The notes beneath the pieces are model-generated. The model made no database searches. It was not told where the DNA came from and saw only the letters and a program-made list of their open reading frames with translations. Below are positions 1 through 10,728 of a stretch of DNA of 64,000 nt, one piece after another. Source of the stretch: Aphrocallistes beatrix (lineage: Eukaryota; Porifera; Hexactinellida; Sceptrulophora; Aphrocallistidae); contig OY725498.1 of NCBI GenBank assembly GCA_963281255.1, positions 3,100,001 to 3,164,000 on the forward strand. Direction: 5' to 3'. A program made the translations under genes and the position numbers. Every line of letters starts with the position of its first letter. Position 1 is the stretch's first letter.

Positions 1-230
1 ATGTTATAGATGTAGTAGAAGCAGGAGGAGGCAACTTTGCTGACCTGAGTAGACATTGAGAGGGTATTGTCGAGCCAAGTTCCAAGATTCCGTACTTCTT
101 TGGAAGAAGAGATTCTCAACTCACCAACAGAGATGCTATCAGTTTGAACCTTAGATAGTTGTTGACGAGTCCCTATTATAAGGAACTCAGTCTTGGTGTC
201 ATTGATAAGCAACTTGTTGGTGAAAAGCAG
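1..230 (-). pseudogene. LINE reverse transcriptase remnant (CR1/L2-like), C-terminal part of RT domain
   Basis: Reading the minus strand from 230 down to 1 gives an uninterrupted frame with motifs typical of the thumb side of non-LTR retrotransposon RTs: NDTKTEFLIIGTRQQL, then SISVGELRI, then VRNLGTWLDNTLSMSTQV and SSCFYYIYN. This resembles the CR1/L2 pattern (KTEFLIIG...VRNLG..LD..LSM..HV). Just upstream (about 231-260) the matching residues (QIVVDDC) sit in another frame, so there is a frameshift near 228. The catalytic YxDD box is not present. The frame runs off the window start, so the 3' end of the element is not seen. It may be the same family as the LINE endonuclease fragment at 7150-8900, but that is inference. 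Confidence 0.75.
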
Positions 231-437
231 TCGTCCACGACAATTTGTTTTGGTTTTATGCTCACAGTACTAGGAAGAGACAATTCTCTGTCTTTGGTGT
301 AGAAAAAGCCGTATTTTTCAATTTTGAGTTTGCCTTTCTCGGAAGTTAGTTTGCGAAACATCTTAAGTAATATCCCGAAAAAGTTCCAAAGCTTTTATAC
401 TGTGTAGCATCTAATTTATGACGACATTGTAGTGTAG

Positions 438-625
438 TGATGAATTGTCACCATTCGTGATGAATTGTCACCATCCGTGATGAATTGTCATGATCCGTGA
501 TGAATTGTCACCATCCGTGATGAATTGTCACCATCCGTGATGATTTGACTGTGATGAATTGTTTGTGATGAATTGTCACCAGCGATGAATGGTTCGTGAT
601 GAATTGTTTGCGATGAATTGTCGTG
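438..625. repeat. 20-bp tandem repeat array
   Basis: About nine imperfect copies of a roughly 20-bp unit built on TGATGAATTGTCACCATCCG. The later copies are diverged and shortened (for example GTGATGAATTGTTT). No coding signal. Confidence 0.85.
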
Positions 626-1506
626 CTTCCTAAAAAGATATCGTATTCATTTTCTCATAGAAAGTAAATCATCATTTGCTAGGACATCACTTGGTATAAT
701 CTTCGGGAAGTATTTCTGTGGTTTGCAAGGGAACCAGTCTCGTACCAAGTACCAAAATGAAATGCACGATTAGAATTGCATTTTGGATGATATATCTACA
801 AGAACACAACAAAAAGATTTTTTGTTGACTTGTATGAGTTGGTTTGTAATACGAGATAGCATGTGGTTCGTGTTGACACTGCCTTCTTGAATGAGCTGTC
901 CTGTCCCGTTCCAACTGTTTTTCTTCATATTCAGAGAATCATTAATTTGTTAAAATATAAAATATCTCCTGACACCTGGAATATGTTCAGAATTTACACG
1001 ATCTGGGGAATAGTTACTCTACATCTGGAAAAGGAAATATTGGATAGCGAGAAAATAGATAGTAAAGCAGCTTATAATAAATCAAAAGATATAATCATAA
1101 GTCAAAATGGTGTATAGAACTGCTTTTTAGTGGGATAGGGTCATATATTTATGAAGTAAACAAACAAAAATTAAACAAAAGGTTGATGTCGTGTGTCAAT
1201 TTGATTAGAATGCATTTTAGGCCTCAAAATTGGAACTGAAACTAACACCTGAAATCAATTCGGAAGAGTGGGTTAGCATTCGGGGATATTTTGGACACAT
1301 GAATTTTGGTGATTAAATATGTTTTTTTGCAGCATTTTTCACTATATTGAATATTCCAGATACCCCCCATAATTTCCCCATGAGTTAAGCAAAAATCTAT
1401 TACACACCCTACGCTAACAGAGAGGGGCCTAATTTGAAAATCAATAAATATTGTTATTTATAATCTATAGACACAAAATATATTATCAACGTATAGTAAG
1501 TATATC
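626..1506. other. unannotated AT-rich stretch
   Basis: I see no recognisable gene or repeat here. One 84-codon frame (863-1117, plus) begins with GTG and has no domain, so I do not call it. Confidence 0.5.
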
Positions 1507-1845
1507 TGTTATGGACCAAAGTGTAAATTGGCCAAGATTTGTGAATCTTGGCTAAATCTTGGCTAAACGCAACTTTGGCTCAGCCAAACATCTGGCTGAG
1601 CCAAATTGTTGTGTTAACCTAAATTTGATGGGAGCATAATACATTATGGGTCAATATAAATAGTACATTTATTTAATCTTATTGCGTTATGCGTTATGCG
1701 TGAGAGTAGTCAAGATGATGATTACCAGTTGAGAAAATCCTTTAACGCCAATATAAAACTCATTCATGTTAACAGTAATTAGCAATGCACAATAATTAAT
1801 TAAAAATATTAACAATTCAACAAAGGTATGAGTCATTCGTACTAG

Positions 1846-2166
1846 TTACTTGCTCTGTTACGAGGGACAGGGTGTAGTTCTGTAGTCACTTGGTCTGTTA
1901 TGAGGGACAGGGTGTAGTTCAGTAGTCACTTGCTCTGTTATGAGGGAGAGGGTGTAGTTCAGTAGTCACTTGCTCTGTTATGGGGGAGAGGGTGTAGTTC
2001 AGTAGTCACTTGCTCTGTTATGAGGGACATGGTGTAGTTCAGTAGTCACTTGCTCTGTTATGAGGGACAGGGTGTAATTCAGTTGTCACTTGCTCTGTTA
2101 TGAGGGACAGGGTGTAGTTCAGTAGTCACTAGCTCTGTTATGAGGGACGGGTGTAGTTCAGTTGTT
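1846..2166. repeat. 40-bp tandem array inside the Ginger element
   Basis: Eight copies of a 40-bp unit (AGTCACTTGCTCTGTTATGA followed by GGGACAGGGTGTAGTTCAGT) with a few substitutions. It lies just inside the left TIR of the Ginger element. Confidence 0.9.
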
Positions 2167-2495
2167 ACATGGCTGAGGCTGTTGGTCTCTATCCACTTGG
2201 TTAGAAACATCGGCTGAAGGAATCGTCACATCCGGCTGACATAGTCATGCGAGAGAGTGGGAGGAGGAGGGTAGGCGTGCTCGATCGTGGGACAGGAACT
2301 GCTGTAGCCTCGGTAGTTTGAGTAGAGAATTCGATGATCTCGCCACCCATCTGTAGGGCGTCATCTACATCATATTGAGCGAGACTATTAACTCTTGGGG
2401 TAGCATTAAATCTACAGATAGGTCAGGGGGTCCTCCTAAAGTGTACTTCAAAGGGAGTACGTCCAAGTGTAGATTGTTTGACAGTATTCTTAGTA

Positions 2496-3339
2496 CTACG
2501 GAAGTTCAATAAGTTCTGATCATTATTAGATAACATTACTAGATTTTACTAGTACCTTAATTCGCTCATAGAATATGTTTATTTTATCAATTACCTAAAA
2601 GCTAGTTTTATCTCATCTCAATACTTAATATACTTAATGATTTACACATAATTTTGTAAAACCTATTTTTGCATACTAATCGATTATGGCGTCATCAAAG
2701 GAGAATTCTAATATTGAACAGAGATCATACGTTAATTAAGAATCGTAGTCTGCTCGGGAAATCTGAGCACGATATACATGTTGACTTGGTGCAAGTCTAC
2801 GGTATGAAGGGTGCTCTATTTTATCCTGGAGTCAGACGATGGACCCAGCGCTTTAGGGTAGTTAGAGAGTCTGTGGAAGATGACTCTCGGGCTGGAGCAC
2901 CTGTTACGGCGGTTGTCCCCCAAGTATTCCAGTGCTATTAAGGGACTCGTTGATTCAGATCCTAATATCGCTGTTAAAGAGCTCATATTATTGGGATCTC
3001 AACGGGAAGTGTTGGCTACATTCTAAAGTCAAAACTAAATCTATCAAAGGTTTGTGCTCGATGGGTCCCTCATTGCTTAACAAAGGCCCAAATGGCAACC
3101 AGGGTTAGATGGTTAGAAGATCGACACAAATGCAGGACCGGGTTCGGCGATTTTCAAGTATCTAAACCTTATACCTCCTGAGGACTATAAAAAAAGTATT
3201 TATACAATGTTTGGAACGTTTACAAAGCAGTATGGATAATCGTGGGGAGTATTTTGAAAAAATAAACATTAATTACTTGTTTATCGTGTATTTTAAATGT
3301 TTTACAGTGTACTGATCAGAACTTATCGAACGCCCGTAG
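2496..3339 (+). mobile_element. internally deleted mariner nested in the Ginger integrase gene
   Basis: Inverted ends of 27 bp: CTACGGAAGTTCAATAAGTT at 2496, and on the minus strand CTACGGGCGTTCGATAAGTT from 3339, both running on into CTGATCA. TA flanks both sides (2494-2495 and 3340-3341), the mariner/Tc1 target duplication. At 844 bp it is shorter than a complete ~1.3-kb mariner. Confidence 0.8.
2669..3265 (+). pseudogene. mariner transposase, deleted copy
   Basis: The first part (2669-2941) carries the N-terminal DNA-binding region: VYGMKGALFYPGVRRWTQRF and then ESVEDDSRAGAPVTAV. After frameshifts come KGLVDSDPNIAVKELI and ISTGSVGYILKSKLNLSKVC, then ARWVPHCLTKAQMATRV, the segment before the catalytic core. 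The catalytic core with its three acidic residues is missing. The frame rejoins near the C-terminus as DNRGEYFEKI (about 3235-3263). Family membership is clear. Function is lost through frameshifts and the internal deletion. Confidence 0.75.
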
Positions 3340-4764
3340 TATATTGAACATATTTTAACTCACTCACCCATTGGCCCAGTGGCTTTTTCAATGATCTGAG
3401 GCGGGCAAAGAGCAGCTCGACATCTTGGTTGGCTCGCTCAATGCTTCCTTGATCTGTGGATTTCCTAGGCCTTCCATGTACGAAACGTGTGCTCTTCTAC
3501 TCATTGTGCAGTGTCATATTCAGCATGTTATTAGTAAATTCACCTCCGTTATCTGTCTGGAAGATGTGAGGTGCTCAATGTTCACAGAATATATAGATCA
3601 GGTGTTCACAGACCTCTTCAGCTGACTTCGTTTTAAGCGCTCTCAACACAATAAACTTGCTAAAGCAGTCCTGATCATTGAGGATGTATTTGTACCCGTT
3701 ATCCTCCTGCATTCATAAATCTATCAGGTCTGACTGTGCACGCTGGCCAACAGTTGGAGGAATGATTGACTTGTGGACAATCCTTTCTCGTAGTTATCTT
3801 CCCCTTCTTCTCCTGGTATATAGGGCAGAGTCGTCAAAATAATTCCAAGCGAGCGAGTAATGTGGTTTATTCTTCTCCAAATAGGCCCACATTCTAAACC
3901 TCCCTGCATGACAGACCTTGTCGTGTGCTTTGCTCAGGGTCTCGCAAACATCTTCCTTGGCAACTACTAATGCGCGTCTCTCTCTTCCTCGAAACTTCCC
4001 ACACTTCGTATGCAACTCGACAATATCACCAAACAGACAGACGCTGTACTTCTCAGCTGCTCGGAGGTGGATGCTTTGCCAAAATCCTCAGAAGAAACTA
4101 ACAAACTTATCATTACTTCAATATCCCCCCTGGTTAAAGGATGCTTAGATTTGGGGAGTTGATCTTCCCATAAAATATTCTGGTGTTGGAAATGTGATGT
4201 TGGTGATGGCAAGTACACTCGGGCAACTCTTCAACATATATACTGCAAAAAACTACTTCATACAATAGGCATAGTTAAATGAAACTAAAATTACATTCCT
4301 ACAATTACTTTATCCGTTGCCAAGTACTTACAGTTCTCAATATTTAGAATGTAGTTATGGACATTCGAAACTAACTTGACTGATAGTAATTGTTTGATTG
4401 TCAAGTTCACACTAACTAGACTGTAGTTACGGACTCGACAAATTCACTAGCTGATTACTTATTCAGAATCATTGTAGCCTTCTGTGAATGTGAAACTACT
4501 ATTTCTATTTAATAATATATTAAAAGAGCTTATATTTGTTATATTTATTGTCATAAATTAGTTTTATTAGTAATAAACTGATTAATAACATTTAGAATTA
4601 AATCTACAATTTCTTGTCAACCCATAATGTATGATGCTCCCATCAAATTTAGGTTAACTCAACAATTTGGCTCAGCCAAATGTTTGGCTGAGCCAAAGTT
4701 GCGTTTAGCCAAGATTTAGCCAAGATTCACAAATCTTGGCCAATTTACACTTTGGTCCATGACA

Positions 4765-5072
4765 TATCCACCCTAAGTAATCGTTTGACTGAGTCATATT
4801 GAGTCTATTACTTTTTATTCATTCATTATGACGTCATTACATTCGAATCATAAGATGAAAAATAGGTGAAACGGTTATTTAAGATTGAGATAGACATATC
4901 AAATATATAGCATTGTATAGGAATTCGACCATAAATAATCGTTTGACCTGGACTGATCACTTCTACCCCTCTTCATTTCTTCATTATGATGTCATAGCAC
5001 ATGTTATGTGATGTTAGTGTCCACTACGTATTATGTTTTCATCGAATAATTATTGTTTGACTTTATATATAA
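4765..5072. other. spacer with diverged direct repeat
   Basis: Two roughly 75-bp segments resemble each other (about 4778-4850 and 4930-5005: AATCGTTTGAC ... TTCATTATGAYGTCAT). Otherwise nothing recognised. Confidence 0.4.
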
Positions 5073-5616
5073 CAAGCGCGCTTCGCGCTTGCTTGCGCTG
5101 CGCGGCTGGCGGAGACTTTGTGTCCGCCGGAGGCTCCCTTCGGTCGCCTGGAGTCACATTGGTTAATTATAAGGGAGATAACATCTCTAAATATGTCTGT
5201 TCTACTGTGCTAATCGATATCACTCGAAAAATCACCAAATTTGTCAATTTTAAAATTTTTGATGCGTAATGATGACGTAATAACAAAGTGATGAGTCATC
5301 ATTTTTTGATGAAAGTCGCATCATATGTGAGGTATGTTAGTATACAGATTCTATTAAAATTTCAGCCTTCTATCTCCTATAATGGCTGAGTTATGCCCGA
5401 ATAACTGTGTTGCTTAACTTTTAAAAATGTGACAATGACGTCATAATTCCATGATGAGTCGACATTTTGCTCTGAACTCAGAACTTACTGGAGCCATACC
5501 CAAAAGACCAAAAATCAGCCTTCTGCGCCCGGCAGTTTCTTCAATCAATTCGTTACAGATATATTTATATATACCGTATATACACATACACAATAATCGA
5601 GTTTTAATAGTAAGGA
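5073..5616 (-). mobile_element. HLR copy 1 (Helitron-like repeat), full length
   Basis: This copy shows the whole family architecture on the minus strand. It starts TCCTTACTATTAAAACTCG (5616 downward), then a TA-rich stretch, then CTGTAACGAATTGATTGAAG, then a ~430-bp body with TGACGTCA sites. The 3' end is a GC-rich hairpin cluster with a 9-bp stem GGCGGACA(C)/GTGTCCGCC and GCGC-rich palindromes, and it closes ...GCGCGCTTG. No coding capacity. The TC start and hairpin 3' end resemble non-autonomous Helitrons, but the terminal CTTG is not the canonical CTRR. Confidence 0.75.
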
Positions 5617-5654
5617 TAGGCCATGGATTAGTCTATTGACTCTCATGAACTAGT

Positions 5655-6075
5655 GTATATATTAGAGTTGGCACCACGACGGTTAGGGCGTTTGAACACC
5701 AAGACTTAGGTTACGGGTTCTAACCTCAATCTAGTCATTTGCATTTTACTCTCAATTACATTGCTTTGGTAATGTAATCTGAGCCTACACACTTGCAGAA
5801 CCTTAGTGAGCTGAAAGCACTAAGGATGTCATCTCGTTTAAAGGTAAAGTTAATTCAGGTGCTATCTTTCTTGCCTACTGATAGCCGAGTTTCTCTCGGT
5901 AACATGCTAGCATATGCACACAGACATACCATCATATGCACACAGACACGCCGCATGCACACATTCAGCAACTATCAGTAGGTTTAGCACATCACCCAGA
6001 TTGTGAACCCCTGAGAACATACTAGCATGGATTCGGGGGGTATATAAATCAAAATAAATAAACTTTTACTTTACT
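5655..6075 (+). repeat. tRNA-derived SINE, copy 1
   Basis: The head has a tRNA-like internal promoter: a region like box A (CGGTTAGGGCGTTTGAACAC) and, about 30 bp on, the box-B-like GGGTTCTAACCTC. An unrelated body follows, with an ATATGCACACAGACA direct repeat, then a tail AAATAAATAAACTTTTACTT. A second copy in opposite orientation at 52440-52732 shares head, body and tail, so this is a dispersed family. Confidence 0.75.
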
Positions 6076-6412
6076 TTTAGTTTCAGTTCCATTTTGAGGC
6101 ATTCTAAAAAATCAAATTGAGACAGCGTTGTTTGAATTCAAAAACATAACTACTGGCATGATAAATTTTTTACAAATCGTGCATAAAATGAAGTGTTTTA
6201 GTGAGTTTAAAATTTCACAGAAACACCAAATGAGAGTCCAAAATTATAATTTTGGTGATGTCATAATTTCAAAAACGTTTAGACCAAACGATTTGAACTT
6301 TCACATATTCAATGACTAGTTAAGAGTTTGCATTACACCATCTTTCGGTCAAATCGATTGATTTTGGTGATATGATTTGATGAATTGACCTGAAATTTCC
6401 CATATATATATA
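6076..6412. other. unannotated AT-rich stretch
   Basis: No gene or known repeat recognised. Confidence 0.4.
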
Positions 6413-6801
6413 CAGTCGAACCTCCGAGATCCGGATTTCTTAGATCCGGACACCTCTCTAGACCAGGCATATTTTTCCACGAAATTTAATAATTTTTTTC
6501 TACTACCAATGAAAATATTCGACACAAAAATTCATAAAAATTATGGGTAGAAAATAAATGGATAATGTCCGGATCTCACAGCATTGAAATTTAGAGCTTT
6601 CCGGATCTCAGAATAAAATTAAATTTGAGTTTAATACACACATCATGTAGATGATATAATAGAACTCGCTGCCATATAAGTTTCCATTACTGTACACTTA
6701 TCGGTTTCGCAAGCTATACTGGACAAAATTCTGAGATCCGGACAATTCTAAGATCCGGACACTGTTCGGACGGGACTGCCCGGATCTGAGAGGGTTTACT
6801 G
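6413..6801. mobile_element. pogo-like MITE
   Basis: Ends CAGTCGAACCTCCGAGATCC and (minus strand) CAGTAAACCCTCTCAGATCC form inverted repeats with repeated ATCCGGA motifs (GATCCGGACA several times on each side). The CAGT start and TA-rich site suit pogo/Tigger-type MITEs. Flanks are TA on the left and AT on the right, so the TSD is not perfect. Confidence 0.65.
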
Positions 6802-6810
6802 ATATATATT

Positions 6811-7020
6811 CATTGTCACTTCTATATAATTAGAAATTAAATATCTTCAAAAAATGATAACTCATCACTATGTTATGACTTCATCATTACGGATCTAAAT
6901 TAAAAAAATTGACCAATTTGGTGATTTTTCAAGTGATATCGATTATATTAGTAAATAAGACGTATTTAGTGATGGTATCTACCTTATAATTAATCAATGT
7001 GATCCTTGACGCCCAATGGA
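6811..7020 (+). repeat. HLR copy 2, partial
   Basis: Middle part of the HLR body only (AACTCATCACTATGTTATGAC to TTAATCAATGTGATCC). Both ends are missing. Confidence 0.65.
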
Positions 7021-7149
7021 ATTATCTGAAGGGGTAACGGATGACGACGATGCATTTGAATCGATTGTAGAGCGGATGTTATTTAATTTAATAACAAATA
7101 AGTTGGTGAGTTAGCCGATCAGTAAATTAGCCTTACGGAAGAGTGAGTG

Positions 7150-8900
7150 CTAGTCATGATAGGACTGGCTGATCCAATTAGAATAGAAACTGCGATGTTA
7201 TCTGTTCATCAGGTCAATCAACAAGAGTTTTCTGATGCTTGAATTCAGTCAAATGGTCAAGGTCATTTGACTGGTGCCACTTCCGTTCAACCTTCTTTCT
7301 CGCCTGCTTGGACTGCTTGATGCTACTGATGTACCATGGAACATGGGGACGGGTGACAATGGTATTGCTTCGCGGTGGGTCGCGGTTATTATAGATGGAA
7401 AGATAGAGTACTGCTACGTATCAGGTGCTATAAATTCCTCAAAATGATCATGTGGATTAGCACAGAGAATACAAGATGAAGCGAGATCTGCAAGAAAGAT
7501 TTGGAGGTTGATGGATTTGGCACGATAGGTAACTTCCTGAGAGGAAAGAGAAAGTTTGGAAAGCGAGAGACAACAAGAGATGGAGAAATGATCGGAGAAG
7601 CGGGATCAGAGAGGATGATGCTGTAAGAAGAAAGGGAGATTATCAGGTTGAGAATGTAATCATTCTCAAGAGTTGACTGATTCACATGCTGGAATAAAAA
7701 TAGAGAACAGAGGAGCTCGGAGAACTGCATAGACTCAGACGTAGGTTTGCAAAATTCCCGGGAATTTTCAAATGTGGAAACTTTCCGGGAATATTCCCGG
7801 GAATTTATAAGAACTGGAAATTTCTGCATAGTTTAAAATATGTAAATTATACAACCAGTGCCGAACTGATTCAAGATGGATCAATAATAAATGTAATACA
7901 AAATCGAATACTAGTTGTAAGTATAAGTTATCCGATTCTTCTATATACATACTAGTATAACAATCGGGAAACCTATCAAATAGTCTAACAATACGTTTCT
8001 GACTAGTTATTAAGTTAAAACTGATATGAGATAAACAGAAGCTTATAGCTTATAATAATATATTGGCTACAGATCTAGTCAATAAATATCTGCAAATTTT
8101 AACCGAGTTTTATTCAACCTCATTGAAATGAAAAGTATATTAGCCATAATTGTTCTGAATCTTGTGATTCTTGTGAATGACATTACAATTCAAAATATTG
8201 AATACAAAAATTGTGGCTGGTTGGAAAATCGTATACCGAGATGCAAATTAGATGGACTTTTCATATCTACTTGCCAAATTTAATGTATAATGGTGTAGCC
8301 AGGACAGGTCTTTTGACAAATACAAACAAACAAACAAAATAATGCATTTTAGAACTGGGCCACTATAAAATATTATAGTCGGCACAGTAAATCTTGAGTA
8401 TTCCTCATTATTAAAGAAAAACGAAAATTCCCAAAATTCCCGAAAATTTCCAGGTCTTATAAATTCCCGGGAATGTTCCCGGAAAGTTTCCCACCCTTTA
8501 CAACCCTACTCAGACGGGACATCAAAATGGATGTTGAAGTCTCCCGTTATTATTAGGGCTCCTTGCAAAAGAAAATGGGATCAAGGAGGGATGAAAACTG
8601 TCCAAGGAAGGTAGAAATAGAAGCAGGCTGGTTCATTGAGGAGGGATTGAGTAGAGATAAGTAACTTTAGAAAGTCGTCCTGCTACTTTAGAATGCTCTG
8701 ACTTTTTGATAGGGTTACGTTCATGAATTTTAAGTTAACAGCTTGTATGGAGTCTCGTTCTGTCGTTTGATGTCTGATAAAAAATTCCGCACTTTGTTTC
8801 ACACCCCATAATCTCAAACCACAAATTTCCAGGATTTCAGACCATAATCTCTCATGGGTTGACCATACGGGAATCACCGATAAAAATATTCTAGCCACTC
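7150..8900 (-). pseudogene. LINE endonuclease region (CR1/L2-like), split by a hAT MITE
   Basis: On the minus strand, 8546-8521 encodes GDFNIHFD, the hallmark of the apurinic-like endonuclease of non-LTR retrotransposons. It is preceded by SFLGQFSSLLDPIFFCKEPL. After the nested element (7742-8508) the protein continues with SMQFSELLCSLFLFQHVNQS and TLENDYILNLIISLSS, matching the FxxLLxxFxLxQHVxxPTH...LDLVI pattern of the family. Further on, about 7370-7215, comes RPHVPWYISSIKQSKQARKK and VERKWHQSNDLDHLTEFKHQ, the linker between endonuclease and RT. No RT follows here. A possible upstream part reaches about 8900 but is weak. Frameshifts are present in the post-QHV segment. Confidence 0.75.
7742..8508. 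mobile_element. hAT-type MITE inserted in the LINE endonuclease
   Basis: Ends TAGGTTTGCAAAATTCCCGG and (minus strand) TAGGGTTGTAAAGGGTGGGA make inverted repeats of about 75 bp rich in TTCCCGGGAA. The 8-bp target duplication CTCAGACG is perfect (7734-7741 and 8509-8516). An 8-bp TSD and this TIR type indicate hAT. 767 bp, no transposase. Confidence 0.88.
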
Positions 8901-9217
8901 ATTTCAGAAGTTGGCCACAGTACATACTAGTATAGTCGGCAAACTAAAAAATGGATTGAAATCTAGTATAAGGATGAAATTACATAGAAAGGGCTTTAAA
9001 TGGGGCACCTTGATCAGGATCTATCTATCGTTGACATCCTGAAGGGTATATTCGAAGATCTAGAAGTGTGAAATGATAGCGTGAAGGATCTGATGTATGC
9101 CCATAAGAGTGATAAAAGTGGGGATATGGAGAACATGCAAAGAGAAATTGAATTAAATAGTTTGCTATATGTCGGAGTGTTAATCAGGTAATCTCTATTG
9201 CCACAATGCGGAGGTGT
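8901..9217. other. unannotated stretch
   Basis: Nothing recognised in this segment. Confidence 0.4.
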
Positions 9218-9652
9218 TTGAAGAAATGGCCAGGCGCAGAAGGCTGACTTTTGGCATGTGGGAGTCTTTTGGTTATGGCTGCGCTAAGTTCTGACCTCAG
9301 AAGAAAATGTGGACGCATCACGGAATTATGACGTCATTGTAACCTTTTTTAAAATTAGAAATTTCAGTTTTTCCACTATAACTCAGTCATTTTAGATGAC
9401 AGAAGACTGAAATTTGAAAAGAACATATATATTAATATTCTTCAAATGTGATTCAACTATCAGCAAATATGATGACTAAGCACTCTATGATGATGTCATC
9501 ATTACGCATCAAAAATTTTAAAAATTAACAAATTTGATGATTTTTGAGTTATATCGATTTTAACAGTAAGACAGATATATTTAAGGATGCTATATTCCTC
9601 ACAATTAATCAATGTGAGCCCAGGCGTCCAAATGTGAGCTTATGCGCCGCTT
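9218..9652 (+). repeat. HLR copy 3, lacks both termini
   Basis: Starts at the TTGAAGAAATGGCC part of the body and ends within the degenerated hairpin region. Carries ATTATGACGTCATTG. Confidence 0.75.
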
Positions 9653-9866
9653 CTGGACGACACCATTTTTTTGCAGTCATAAAGCCCCGAATGGGGCGTT
9701 TGTAGTTCTTAGATGCAGTGAAATGAAGTAAAACAATCTCATTACCAACCTAAAATTTTCGAAATCGATACTTTTACAGAAAATTAATTATCACCCAGAA
9801 TTAGGGCACATTTTAAAAAACAAGTTTACAATATGCTGGAGAGTTCAAAGGAAGGAGCTGATATTG

Positions 9867-10322
9867 AATGAATTGAAGAAACTGGTATGTAGAGAAAGCT
9901 GACTTTTGGTATGTTTTAGTCTTTTGTCCACTGATCTACCATGTTCTGACCTCAGAGGGAAATGTTGACTCGAATTATGAGGTCATTGTCACTTTTTTAT
10001 AATTAGAAATATCAGTTTTTCGACTATAGCTCAGCCATTTTAGGATACAAGGCTGAAATTTTAATAGAATGTGTATATTAATTTTCTCACATATGATGCA
10101 ACTATCATCAAAAGAATTTGACTCAACACTCTGTTATGACGTCTCCATTATGCATCAAAAATACATTTTTGGAGTGATATTGATTATGACAATAAGACAG
10201 ACGTGTTTCAGGATGTTATCTACCTTATGATTAATCAATGTGGGCCTAGGCACCCAATGGGCACCTCTGGCGCACACAAAGTGTCTGCTAGCCGCGCAGG
10301 GCAAGTAAGCGAAGCGCGTTTG
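9867..10322 (+). repeat. HLR copy 4, 5'-truncated
   Basis: Begins ATGAATTGAAGAAACTGG and runs to the 3' hairpin cluster, ending GAAGCGCGTTTG. The central CGTCATCATTACGCATC block is mutated. Confidence 0.8.
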
Positions 10323-10728
10323 TAACTAATCCTTTTGAAGAGCAGTTAATTTTAAGCTATTATGAAGAAAATTTAAGTCTGAAATATTCAAAACCGATCC
10401 TATGCACAACAGTATTAACCACTTGAAACATCAAATACACTAATTCTTGTAAAATTTGTAGTTTAAATTTTTCCATGAAAATCCCCCGAATTCATGGATT
10501 TCAGCTTCATCCGTCAGTGGCTAATATATCAGTATCTTGTCGAAAATATAAACTTGGAACTGCTAATAATGGATAGTACATACCCCTATATTAAGCTTGG
10601 ATGAAGTTTGAATAGATTTCCAAAACGTTCAGTTGACAGCAAGGTCAAGTTTTGAGTTTTACTTTTGCTTTGCAAGCTCGCTGACACCATAGATTAAGAT
10701 TGAGTAAATATTTCAACTTAACAACTTA
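10323..10728. other. unannotated stretch
   Basis: No gene or repeat recognised. Confidence 0.4.

Larger units (their letters stand above)
2290..4220 (-). pseudogene. Ginger/KRBA2-like integrase (rve) pseudogene
   Basis: Reading the minus strand downward from about 4220, frames with shifts give GKFRGRERRALVVAKEDVCE and KAHDKVCHAGRFRMWAYL (the His-Cys zinc-binding region before an integrase core). Next comes DLIDL and NDQDCFSKFIVLRALKTKSA, then QTDNGGEFTNNMLNMTLHNE (second catalytic Asp region). RPRKSTDQGSIERANQDVE follows and contains the catalytic Glu, then GQWVSELKYVQ. Beyond the mariner insertion the frame resumes with NTVKQSTLGRTPFEVHFRR (about 2480-2420), the post-core segment. This order is that of gypsy-type integrases as found in KRBA2-like and Ginger proteins. 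Several stops and frameshifts are visible, so the gene is inactive. The mariner interrupts it between the WVSELKYVQ and TVKQSTLG segments. Confidence 0.75.
1507..4764 (-). mobile_element. Ginger-type DNA transposon, complete ends, with nested insertion
   Basis: Inverted repeats of about 145 bp bound this 3258-bp element: 1507-1651 begins TGTTATGGACCAAAGTG, and 4620-4764 read on the minus strand begins TGTCATGGACCAAAGTG. The arms agree almost base for base and carry subterminal CTTGGCTAAAT and TTTGGCTCAGCCAAA motifs. The element is flanked by a perfect 4-bp duplication, TATC (1503-1506 and 4765-4768). TGT-starting TIRs, 4-bp TSDs and a gypsy-like integrase are what I know of the Ginger superfamily. 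The minus-strand integrase (about 2290-4220) fits. The element is dead: its gene has frameshifts and carries a mariner insertion (2496-3339) and a 40-bp tandem array. Confidence 0.8.

Noticed and set aside
863-1117. 84-codon ORF
   Set aside because: It starts with GTG, has no Kozak-like ATG, no domain and AT-driven composition.
1846-2166. Regular 40-bp repeats that might suggest a CRISPR array
   Set aside because: Units are contiguous with no unique spacers, there are no cas genes, and the DNA is animal.
5655-5760. tRNA-like box A/B sequence as a tRNA gene
   Set aside because: No cloverleaf can be completed, and the same head recurs with a common body at 52440-52732, so it is a SINE.
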